Positions 1 to 4,940 of a stretch of 7,289 nt of DNA are shown piece by piece. The DNA lies in NCBI GenBank assembly GCA_937917475.1, contig CALDNF010000246.1:1-7289 (forward strand), written 5' to 3'. A program made the position numbers and the translations under genes. The stretch is from an uncultured Faecalibacterium sp. (GTDB taxonomy: Bacteria; Bacillota; Clostridia; Oscillospirales; Ruminococcaceae). How positions within the stretch are numbered: position 1 is the stretch's first letter; every line of letters starts with the position of its first letter. The notes beneath the pieces were generated by a model, which worked only from the letters and a program-made list of their open reading frames with translations, searched no databases and was not told the origin of the DNA.

Positions 1-144
1 GGGGTCAAGGGTATGCTCAATGCCGGTAGTTGGGTCTGTATAATCTGTTGTATCCTCCGCAAACGCCGCCGTAGGCAGCAGCGTCAGCAGCATTGCCAGA
101 GCCAGAAAGGCACTGAGCAGCCGCAGTTTTGGTGCTCGTTTCAT
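1..144 (-). CDS. Exported protein, N-terminal 48 residues only (partial)
   Basis: The frame opens with ATG at 144 and runs off the left edge, so only the start of the protein is visible. It begins MKRAPKLRLLSAF and continues into a long Leu/Ala/Thr hydrophobic core ending in a likely signal-peptidase I site (TAAFA|ED). The mature part then starts with a Thr/Asp-rich stretch (DTTDYTDPTTG). A purine-rich ribosome binding site (AGAGAGG) lies 7 nt before the ATG. The protein is therefore secreted or wall-associated. Such N-termini are common on large repeat-rich surface proteins of gut Clostridia, but nothing here identifies the family. The next gene rightwards (phosphoesterase) also reads leftwards but is separated by a long gap with its own promoters, so they are probably not one operon. 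Confidence 0.8.
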   Translation of the reverse strand, partial: MKRAPKLRLLSAFLALAMLLTLLPTAAFAEDTTDYTDPTTGIEHTLDP

Positions 145-191
145 AAAAGACCTCTCTTTCTTTTCCATCAACGGATTTGGTTGGTCAAATC

Positions 192-221
192 ATTATCCCC
201 TCTTTTCTGTGCTAAAATCAA
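192..221 (-). promoter_or_regulatory. Probable sigma-A promoter of the exported-protein gene
   Basis: On the minus strand TTGATT (216-221) and GATAAT (192-197) are 18 bp apart. This predicts a start near 185 and a leader of about 40 nt before the ATG at 144. The match is good but not perfect. Confidence 0.5.
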
Positions 222-311
222 GGGCTTTTCGTGATTTTCAGTCATACGCACAAAAGAAAGCATATTTATTTGGTAAAAAATACCAGAGGAAAGCAAACAA
301 AAACCGCTCCC

Positions 312-340
312 TTGACATTTGTCGGAGGAGCGGATATAAT
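312..340 (+). promoter_or_regulatory. Perfect-consensus sigma-A promoter
   Basis: TTGACA (312-317) and TATAAT (335-340) are separated by exactly 17 bp. Both hexamers are perfect. It points rightwards into a gap with no plus-strand gene of ordinary size, so it most likely drives a short RNA. The predicted start is about 346-348. Confidence 0.8.
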
Positions 341-345
341 AAGCA

Positions 346-444
346 TAGAAAAGGTGCTGGCTGCAATGGTCAGCTCCCATACTCTATGCAATCAGAAAAG
401 ATTGGTCATATAAGCTTGGTGGGCTGTGGTGATCAATCTTTTTT
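346..444 (+). ncRNA. Candidate structured small RNA or leader of about 98 nt, with a 15-codon ORF
   Basis: The transcript would start just after the perfect promoter and end at the terminator at 396-444. A hairpin pairs GGTGCTGGC (353-361) with GGTCAGCTCC (368-377), with one T-T mismatch and a 7-nt loop. It may be enclosed by GCATAGA (343-349) with TCTATGC (383-389), although the outermost bases could lie before the transcription start. An ORF of 15 codons (366-413, MVSSHTLCNQKRLVI) starts in the hairpin loop with AAAGGTG upstream, and its stop lies inside the terminator loop. This could be a trans-acting RNA, a small-peptide gene or an attenuator. I do not recognise a known RNA family; it does not fold like 6S RNA and lacks the SRP RNA signature. 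Confidence 0.5.
396..444 (+). terminator. Intrinsic terminator of the candidate small RNA
   Basis: AAAAGATTGGTC (396-407) pairs with GATCAATCTTTT (431-442) through a 12-bp stem with one G-T pair, followed by TTTTTT (439-444). The 23-nt loop is long but may form an inner AAGC/GCTT-type pairing. Read on the minus strand the stem is weaker and the T-tract poor. Confidence 0.6.
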
Positions 445-493
445 GTTGTTTTTGCTGTCGATGTACTGTATGACGCTTTACAACAAGCTGCAC

Positions 494-528
494 ACGCTTT
501 GTCCGGAATGGCAAAGCGTTATTTTTTT
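494..528 (+). terminator. Second plus-strand intrinsic terminator, overlapping the phosphoesterase 3' end
   Basis: ACGCTTTG (494-501) and CAAAGCGT (512-519) form a perfect 8-bp stem with a 10-nt loop, then TATTTTTTT (520-528). The T-tract is on the plus strand, so it stops rightward transcription coming from 312-340 that escapes the first terminator. It overlaps the stop codon of the phosphoesterase gene on the other strand. In the minus direction the hairpin has no T-tract. Confidence 0.65.
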
Positions 529-1211
529 CTCCACGCTGCATGGCGTTCGCCCATGCAGACCACATCGCAGAACACGCAGCGGCTCTTGGTGGAGAGCTGC
601 ACATCCTTATGATAGCAGCCGAAGTACCATTTTTCGTACTGCATTTTCAGCAGGATCTTATCGAGAAAAAGGTGCAGGCGGTTATTTTCGCCCGAGGCAA
701 GGGCGGTAAAATCCAGAAATCTGCTTGGGGCGTCATGGGTCAGCACATAATCTACCTGCCAGTTCCGCTGTTCAAGGTTCTGCTCACAGAAGGCGTACTC
801 TTCGTCCGAGGGCATCTCCTGCGGCCACCAGTTCACACCGTCCTCCCGGTCCTCCTTATCCTGACTTTCGGCCCCGCCGAAGCAGAGGTAGCTCTTGCCC
901 TCCAGCTCCAGCACGCTGCCCCGGCAGACATGGTAGACATTGCCGCCCAACGCCTGCACTTTCCCGCCAAATTTTTCCTCAACAGGATACTGAGCCAGCA
1001 GGTCGTAATTCTCATGGCATCCATCCAGAAACAGCAGGGTATAGGGCCGTTTGCGCAGCCAGTCCAGATGCTTTTTCTCTTTCTTGCTGCCGTCCCACAC
1101 AAAACCGAAATCGCCCAGCACGATCACCGTATCCCGCTTGCCCAGCCAGCGGAGTTTTCCGCACTTGAACCGGTCCAGCTCGCCGTGGGTGTCTCCCGTC
1201 AGATATACCAT
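519..1211 (-). CDS. Calcineurin-like metallophosphoesterase (230 aa)
   Basis: The protein is a soluble, full-length member of the calcineurin-like phosphoesterase superfamily, which uses two metal ions to hydrolyse phosphomonoesters or diesters. Motifs occur in order: GDTHG (6-10), GDFGF (33-37), GCHEN (64-68), THDAP (158-162) and GCYHKD (198-203). In the family the third motif is normally GNHE and the last GHxH. Here both the Asn and the first His are Cys, so two metal-site positions are altered. The conserved middle block (FGGAESQDKEDR and WWPQEMP) is typical of a Firmicutes subfamily of unknown substrate. ATG at 1211 follows a strong SD (GGAGG, about 8 nt away). It is a single gene divergent from the carboxypeptidase-like gene. 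The substrate cannot be told from sequence, and activity is uncertain because of the Cys changes. Confidence 0.88.
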   Translation of the reverse strand: MVYLTGDTHGELDRFKCGKLRWLGKRDTVIVLGDFGFVWDGSKKEKKHLDWLRKRPYTLLFLDGCHENYDLLAQYPVEEKFGGKVQALGGNVYHVCRGSVLELEGKSYLCFGGAESQDKEDREDGVNWWPQEMPSDEEYAFCEQNLEQRNWQVDYVLTHDAPSRFLDFTALASGENNRLHLFLDKILLKMQYEKWYFGCYHKDVQLSTKSRCVFCDVVCMGERHAAWRKK

Positions 1212-1259
1212 TCTACTTCCTCCCTGCCGCAGGCGGGTTGTGAAACAACTGCAAAGCCC

Positions 1260-1289
1260 TTGTCACGCCCCGGCAAACCTGTTATTATA
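1260..1289 (+). promoter_or_regulatory. Divergent promoter region: rightward promoter with an overlapping leftward -10
   Basis: On the plus strand TTGTCA (1260-1265) and TATTAT (1283-1288) are 17 bp apart and would drive the carboxypeptidase-like gene with a leader of about 92 nt. The leader contains two hairpins, GAAGC/GCTTC near 1296-1310 and CCGGGC/GCCCGG at 1327-1350. On the minus strand TATAAT (1284-1289) could be the -10 for the phosphoesterase, but no convincing -35 is placed for it. If both are used, the two promoters overlap and would compete. Confidence 0.5.
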
Positions 1290-1386
1290 AAGCATGAAGC
1301 ATTTTTGCTTCGCTGTTCGTCTTTTCCGGGCCGGAATTTCCCCGCCCGGTTTCTATATCATATCGCTTTTTAAAGGAATTGTCCAC

Positions 1387-2727
1387 ATGAAACGACTTTT
1401 TGCCTTCTTTCTCTCCCTGAGCGTTCTGTTCAGCTGTCTTGCCATGACAGCCAACGCCATGTTCGACCCCAGCCCGGTCTACGAGGTACAGGCCCGGAGT
1501 GCCTACATCGTCAACACCGATACCAACATCATCGTCTACGATAAAGACAGCCAGAAGCAGGTTGCGGCGGGCGGTCTGACCAAATATATGACCATTGCGC
1601 TGGTGCTGGCCAACTACGCCGACCAGCTGGATAACACCTTCACCATGCCCTTTGCCATCTCGGATTACGTCCATAATTCCGACAATGCCGATATGCGCTC
1701 GGGCGAGACTTTTACCTACCGGGAAGCCCTTTATGCCATGGTCACCCGCAATGCCAACGAAGCTGCCATGGGCCTTGCCTACACCCTTTCGGGCGGCGAC
1801 CTTGCGGGCTGGGTGAGCCAGATGAACACCCTTTCCCAGAAGATCGGCACCACCGGCAGCACATGGACCGACGCCTGCGGTCTGGACAGCGGCAACGTGA
1901 CCACCGCCGTGGATATGTACCTGATCCTGCGGTATCTCATGAGCTTTGATGCTTTTGTGGAGATCTCTTCTGCCCCCACTTTCACCATGCCGCCAAAAGA
2001 GAAACACGCCAAATCCTTTGTGCTGCTCAGCCAGAACGTCGCCCTGAACAAAACCAGCGGCGGCAAGTTCTACCGCAGTGCCATGCAGGGCGGCATGTGC
2101 GACGTGATGGCCTACAAGAATGACAGCGGCACCCAGAGTTACGTTTCCTGGGCCAACAAAAACGGAGCCACCTATATTTTCTGCGTCATGCAGAGCCCCG
2201 ACACCTGCGACGATTACGGCTACTCCAATCGCCGCCCTGCTCTTTATGAGACCACCAAGCTCATCGACTGGGTATACGACAGCTTTTCCATTCAAGCTGC
2301 ACTGGACACCGACCTTGCACTGGCAGAGATCCCGGTCAAGTATTCCTCCGACACCGACACATTACAGCTCTACCCCAACGACAACATGATGACTCTTCTG
2401 CCCTCCTCGGGGGACGGCTCGGTGACTCAGAAATACTTTCACCTGCCGGATTATGTCTGCGCCCCCATCCATCAAGGCGATGTGGTGGGCACGGTAGAGC
2501 TCCGGCTTGCGGGCGAGACTATCGGCGTGGTGGACCTCATCGCCGGGCAGGATGTGAGCCAGAACACCCTGCTGCTGACGGTGGCAAAAATTCAGGATTT
2601 CTTCCACAGCCTTTACCTGAAAGTGGTCCTGACCTTCAGCCTGATCTCCGCCGCCATTTACGGCCTGTGGCTCCTCCTCAACACCTGGAATGGCCGTAAA
2701 ACTCCGAAGAAGATCCGGAGAAGATGA
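1387..2727 (+). CDS. Exported D-alanyl-D-alanine carboxypeptidase homologue with degenerate active site (446 aa)
   Basis: The protein has the layout of low-molecular-weight penicillin-binding proteins (peptidase family S11): signal peptide (1-24, cleavage after TANA), penicillin-binding domain (about 35-290), a beta-rich PBP5-type C-terminal domain (about 300-395), a membrane helix (about 413-434) and a basic tail (KKIRRR). Normal members trim the terminal D-Ala from peptidoglycan stem peptides at the outer membrane face. Here the nucleophile motif SxxK reads GLTK (63-66), SxN reads NAN (122-124), and KTG reads QGG (234-236). The surrounding alignment blocks are well kept, so the reading frame and fold appear intact. 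I infer a catalytically dead, membrane-anchored relative with a scaffold, binding or regulatory role. ATG 1387 was chosen over an in-frame ATG at 1294 because AAAGGA lies 10 nt before it and the signal peptide starts exactly there. Confidence 0.85.
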   Translation: MKRLFAFFLSLSVLFSCLAMTANAMFDPSPVYEVQARSAYIVNTDTNIIVYDKDSQKQVAAGGLTKYMTIALVLANYADQLDNTFTMPFAISDYVHNSDNADMRSGETFTYREALYAMVTRNANEAAMGLAYTLSGGDLAGWVSQMNTLSQKIGTTGSTWTDACGLDSGNVTTAVDMYLILRYLMSFDAFVEISSAPTFTMPPKEKHAKSFVLLSQNVALNKTSGGKFYRSAMQGGMCDVMAYKNDSGTQSYVSWANKNGATYIFCVMQSPDTCDDYGYSNRRPALYETTKLIDWVYDSFSIQAALDTDLALAEIPVKYSSDTDTLQLYPNDNMMTLLPSSGDGSVTQKYFHLPDYVCAPIHQGDVVGTVELRLAGETIGVVDLIAGQDVSQNTLLLTVAKIQDFFHSLYLKVVLTFSLISAAIYGLWLLLNTWNGRKTPKKIRRR

Positions 2728-2733
2728 TTGCAC

Positions 2734-2766
2734 AAAAACACCCCCGAAGCCATTCAGCTTCGGGGG
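2734..2766. terminator. Hairpin terminator between the convergent carboxypeptidase-like and integrase genes
   Basis: CCCCCGAAGC (2741-2750) and GCTTCGGGGG (2757-2766) form a perfect 10-bp stem with a 6-nt loop. The A-run before it (2734-2738) gives a T-tract on the minus strand, so it ends leftward transcription from the integrase well. On the plus strand the following ATTTC is a weaker tract, yet it sits 13 nt after the carboxypeptidase-like stop, so it probably works both ways. Confidence 0.7.
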
Positions 2767-2809
2767 CATTTCAGTTGCGCCAGCAGGAGTCGGCCTATTT
2801 ATACTATCG

Positions 2810-2851
2810 AGTCAACGTCATTTTATTGTGTTTAACTACTTTTTGACTACT
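2810..2851. other. AT-rich repeats at the integrase 3' end, possible attachment or Int-binding region
   Basis: The AT-rich stretch beyond the integrase stop carries an inverted pair AGTCAA (2810-2815) and TTGACT (2843-2848), plus a direct repeat ACTACT (2835-2840 and 2846-2851) spaced 11 bp. Attachment sites commonly lie beside the recombinase gene. The other end of the element is outside the window, so no att core can be proven. The host/element border is probably between 2767 and 2846. Confidence 0.25.
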
Positions 2852-3977
2852 CAGATTTATAATATTGCTCCAATTTTTCCACCGCACCACGAATCTCCCG
2901 CTCCCGCAGGTGGGTATAAATTTTGTGCGTCGTGGAGATGTCCGCATGACCCAGAATCCGCATTGCTTCCATCTCACCGACACCGGCACGGTAAAGGTCG
3001 GATGCAAAGGCGTGCCGGAACTGGTGGGCCGTAACGCTGGGCATCATCACAGGCGGCAAAGTATCTGTGCGTTTTGTGCTGCGCCGCTTGTCCCTGTAGC
3101 GAGTCTTACCTGCGCTAGGCCGAACGCATCCGATTTTGCTGCAATAGGTCGTCCATCGGGTATGATACTCTGCATCGGTCAGCGGTCTATCCAGCCCGCC
3201 TATCACATACTGCCCGGCAGGCCCCTGCCGAGGCTCGATCTGTGCCCGCAGGATGGGCAGCAGCGGAACCGTCCGGACCGAATTTGCGGTCTTGGGCGTT
3301 GCGATCCTTGTGCCGCCGCCTGCCCAGGATACCGACTTGTCCACATGGATCTGCGATGTGGTAAAGTCGATGTCTTCCCATCGGAGCGCAATCAGCTCAC
3401 CCAGACGCAGGCCGGTGTACATCAGCATCCATGCGCACAGACCAAACCCTTCCGGGTGCACACGGAAAGCCGCCAGCTCCTTCTCTGTGGGCGGCTCACG
3501 GGTCTTTCTGGGTGCACCGGTCGGCGGGGCAATATCCATCATGGGGTTATAGCTGGAATTCGATTGAATCCGCCAATGCTTATAGATGCAGTTCAGAACG
3601 CTGCGGGCGTTCTTGATCGAGCTGACGGACAGCCCCTCATCCTTCATCCTCTCGCCAAAGTTCGCCACCATGGCAGGCGTGATCTCATCCATGCGGTACC
3701 GGCCAAACGTATCCACGCAACGCTGATAGTTGGAACGGTAGGTGGATTCTGTGCCCGCTTTGATGCGGGCGGTGAATTTTTTCCACCACTCCCCTGCCAC
3801 ACGTTCAAAACTTTCCGCTTCCGATTTTTCCTGTTCGCCCTGCATCAGGGCTTCCTTGTACTTTGCCTCCGCTTCTGCCTTGTTCTTTCCATAAAACACC
3901 CGGTAAGAGCCATCCGGCATTTTGCGCTTGCACTGGCAGCGGCCATCGGAACGCTGCCCTTTTTTCTTTTTTGCCAT
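2847..3977 (-). CDS. int: Site-specific tyrosine recombinase / integrase (376 aa)
   Basis: This is the integrase of the mobile element that occupies the rest of the window. It cuts and rejoins DNA through a covalent 3'-phosphotyrosine. A basic N-terminal arm-binding region (MAKKKKGQRSDGRC, 1-45) is followed by a helical core-binding domain (about 55-140) and the catalytic domain (165-360). The catalytic set is complete: R191 (TGLRLGE), K229 (ATPKT), H318 and R321 (HQFRH), H344 (LGHAD) and Y354 (KIYTHL). It resembles phage and ICE integrases of Firmicutes rather than IntI; the integron-specific insert is absent. The frame stays open back to 4124, but ATG 3977 has the SD (GGAGG, 7 nt) and begins the typical N-terminus. 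It reads toward the host gene and ends near the presumed element end. Confidence 0.93.
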   Translation of the reverse strand: MAKKKKGQRSDGRCQCKRKMPDGSYRVFYGKNKAEAEAKYKEALMQGEQEKSEAESFERVAGEWWKKFTARIKAGTESTYRSNYQRCVDTFGRYRMDEITPAMVANFGERMKDEGLSVSSIKNARSVLNCIYKHWRIQSNSSYNPMMDIAPPTGAPRKTREPPTEKELAAFRVHPEGFGLCAWMLMYTGLRLGELIALRWEDIDFTTSQIHVDKSVSWAGGGTRIATPKTANSVRTVPLLPILRAQIEPRQGPAGQYVIGGLDRPLTDAEYHTRWTTYCSKIGCVRPSAGKTRYRDKRRSTKRTDTLPPVMMPSVTAHQFRHAFASDLYRAGVGEMEAMRILGHADISTTHKIYTHLREREIRGAVEKLEQYYKSE

Positions 3978-4001
3978 GTTACACCTCCAAAGGGTTACAC
4001 T

Positions 4002-4030
4002 TTGACAAGCCCGCCCAAAAGAGGTATAAT
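4002..4030 (+). promoter_or_regulatory. Perfect-consensus promoter reading away from the integrase
   Basis: TTGACA (4002-4007) and TATAAT (4025-4030) are separated by 17 bp. It begins 24 bp upstream of the integrase start codon and fires in the opposite direction, with a predicted start near 4037. Confidence 0.75.
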
Positions 4031-4036
4031 CGCAAT

Positions 4037-4118
4037 GTTTAGGTGTGCGATGCCCTCTTCTGGGTGAGCCGCTTATTTTACGCTCCCGGTGTTCCAGCAC
4101 CGGGGGCGTTTTTGTTTT
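4037..4118 (+). ncRNA. Candidate short RNA of about 82 nt, antisense to the integrase leader
   Basis: The RNA would run from the consensus promoter to the strong terminator T1. Its 5' half can form GCG/CGC enclosing GCCC-TCTTCT-GGGT (about 4047-4072), and its 3' half is the terminator hairpin. It carries no credible ORF; the longest AUG frame is 10 codons at 4035. If integrase mRNA starts to the right of 4118, this RNA is complementary to its leader. I see no clear leftward promoter there, so the antisense role is inference. Confidence 0.5.
4081..4118 (+). terminator. Repeat T, copy 1: strong hairpin terminator
   Basis: CGCTCCCGGTG and CACCGGGGGCG form 11 continuous pairs (one T-G) around TTCCAG, followed by TTTTTGTTTT (4109-4118). 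It is the first of three copies in the window. On the plus strand it is an intrinsic terminator. On the minus strand it is an A-run plus hairpin about 100 nt before the integrase start. Confidence 0.8.
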
Positions 4119-4139
4119 ATACATACATCAACAATATGC

Positions 4140-4168
4140 TATACATTTGCACATTTTTGATATATAAT
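4140..4168 (+). promoter_or_regulatory. Probable promoter of the small gene at 4210
   Basis: TATAAT (4163-4168) has TATACA (4140-4145, four of six matches to TTGACA) 17 bp upstream. It lies in a very AT-rich stretch and predicts a leader of about 35 nt. Confidence 0.45.
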
Positions 4169-4209
4169 AATTAAAACAGCTTGATCTTTTGATTGAAGGG
4201 AATGATCGA

Positions 4210-4380
4210 ATGTCTAATCGTGTTGAGCTTATTTCAGACGCTGTAACGCATCAGTTTTCATTCAAGCTGAACGGTGCTGAAGTTGAACGAGTTAAGTCTT
4301 TTACACTGAAAGGCGATGCGGATCACAATTTAACTGAAGTGTCTTTGACCCTTGATGTGGATACGCTTCGCATTGGCTGA
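4210..4380 (+). CDS. Small protein of unknown function (56 aa)
   Basis: ATG 4210 is preceded by GAAGGGA about 8 nt upstream and by a likely promoter, so this short gene looks real. An in-frame start at 4189 exists but lies on the upstream side of that SD. The protein is acidic to neutral with alternating polar and hydrophobic residues (HQFSFKLNGAEVERVKSFTL, then EVSLTLDVDTLRIG), suggesting a small all-beta fold. It has no Cys, membrane segment or known motif. It is the only plus-strand gene in the island and converges on the DUF2513 gene with 3 bp between stops. Its shape recalls small phage-type proteins, but I do not recognise a family. Confidence 0.65.
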   Translation: MSNRVELISDAVTHQFSFKLNGAEVERVKSFTLKGDADHNLTEVSLTLDVDTLRIG

Positions 4381-4383
4381 GTT

Positions 4384-4749
4384 TTACCCGGTCAATTTTG
4401 CGGCGATAACTTCTTTCGCAATATCCGCCAGCGCAGGTAATGCTATGACACCTATCTTTTTTGCCTGAGTTTTGACCTTGCCCCAGACGGTTACATCCCT
4501 GATTTGGTCGAGAAAGCCATGACCTTTATAGGTTAGGCCATGAACCTCAACGCTTGATTTGCGAATGTAATGCAGTTTCTGAATATCCAGATAACCTGCA
4601 TCGCCCAACATATAACAGGCGTAACAAATTTCATCCTCGGTGTATTGCGAAAGCTGTGTGTGAAGCGTTTCTTCTGAGATGTAGTCAGAAAGGCCCGCCG
4701 CTTCTACCTGAAGCAGCACATCTCTCAGACAATCCTGATTCAGCGTCAT
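4384..4749 (-). CDS. DUF2513-family protein (121 aa)
   Basis: The sequence matches what I know of DUF2513: the opening MTLNQDCLRDVLLQVE, the acidic EDEICYACYMLGDAGYLD block (about 38-55), the signature LTYKGHGFLDQIRDVTVW (about 72-89), and a hydrophobic C-terminal helix (100-117). The family is found mostly in phages, prophages and mobile islands, and its function is not established. The N-terminal half resembles a small winged-helix unit, which is inference. ATG 4749 follows GGGAG by 7 nt. Repeat T copy 2 sits directly before that SD, so on this strand the mRNA leader, if transcribed from upstream, would carry the hairpin. Confidence 0.8.
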   Translation of the reverse strand: MTLNQDCLRDVLLQVEAAGLSDYISEETLHTQLSQYTEDEICYACYMLGDAGYLDIQKLHYIRKSSVEVHGLTYKGHGFLDQIRDVTVWGKVKTQAKKIGVIALPALADIAKEVIAAKLTG

Positions 4750-4764
4750 TCATATTCTCCCTTA

Positions 4765-4803
4765 CTCCCTCGGTGTTCCAGCACCGGGGGAGTTTTTTGT
4801 TTT
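4765..4803 (+). terminator. Repeat T, copy 2
   Basis: CTCCCTCGGTG and CACCGGGGGAG form 11 continuous pairs around TTCCAG, followed by TTTTTTGTTTT. Compared with copy 1 the outer arms differ on both sides yet remain paired (C-G/G-C/C-G versus C-G/T-A/C-G). It lies just upstream of the DUF2513 start on the other strand. Confidence 0.8.
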
Positions 4804-4805
4804 GT

Positions 4806-4848
4806 AAAAAGCAAGAAGCCAACCACATTCCTGCGGCTGGCTTCTTGC
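4806..4848 (-). terminator. Intrinsic terminator of the PemK-downstream RNA
   Basis: On the minus strand GCAAGAAGCCA (4848-4838) pairs with TGGCTTCTTGC (4821-4811) in a perfect 11-bp stem, extended inward by CC/GG past one mismatch. TTTTT (4810-4806) follows. It ends leftward transcription from the PemK-like gene and the downstream RNA before DUF2513. Confidence 0.8.
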
Positions 4849-4898
4849 AAGTACTAATTGCGCTCATGCGCTGCCGCCGAAGCGGCAAAGTTTATACA
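4806..4898 (-). ncRNA. Candidate small RNA of about 93 nt directly downstream of the PemK/MazF-like gene
   Basis: This short unit has its own promoter and terminator and no ORF of note. In order it holds GCCGC-UUCG-GCGGC (4886-4873), a stem capped by a cUUCGg tetraloop; then, immediately adjacent, GCGC-AUGA-GCGC (4871-4860); then a single-stranded AAUUAGUACUU; then the terminator hairpin. Comparative genomics has described a 'pemK' RNA motif in Firmicutes associated with pemK-type genes. I recall the name but cannot confirm this sequence fits it. Likely roles are an RNA partner of the toxin-like protein or a regulator of its expression. The promoter begins only a few bases after the gene's stop codon. 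Confidence 0.65.
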
Positions 4899-4903
4899 AG
4901 GTC

Positions 4904-4932
4904 ATTTTACCACAGTATATGTGTTTCGTCAA
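4904..4932 (-). promoter_or_regulatory. Promoter of the PemK-downstream RNA
   Basis: On the minus strand TTGACG (4932-4927) and TAAAAT (4909-4904) are 17 bp apart, each one base off consensus. The -35 begins 8 bp past the stop codon of the PemK-like gene, so the RNA can be made independently of that gene. Confidence 0.7.
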
Positions 4933-4940
4933 TTGAATTT

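Noticed and set aside
346..530. 6S RNA or SRP RNA in the left gap
   Set aside because: The ends do not pair into a long bubble-bearing hairpin as in 6S RNA, and the SRP RNA core sequence (GGAAGCAGC type) is absent.
540..1373. Plus-strand reading frame opposite the phosphoesterase
   Set aside because: It has no SD and runs through the divergent promoter region. The minus strand shows clear phosphoesterase motifs.
1285..2295. Minus-strand reading frame opposite the carboxypeptidase-like gene
   Set aside because: Its Gly/Val/His-rich composition is typical of an antisense frame. It has no start signals, and the plus strand encodes a well-aligned S11 protein.
2865..4067. Long plus-strand reading frame opposite the integrase
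   Set aside because: It is a shadow of the integrase coding strand, with no SD and no recognisable protein, while the minus strand has a complete catalytic set.
3978..4124. N-terminal extension of the integrase to 4124
   Set aside because: The extra 49 residues are low-complexity and translate the T1 hairpin. ATG 3977 has a strong SD and the expected basic N-terminus.
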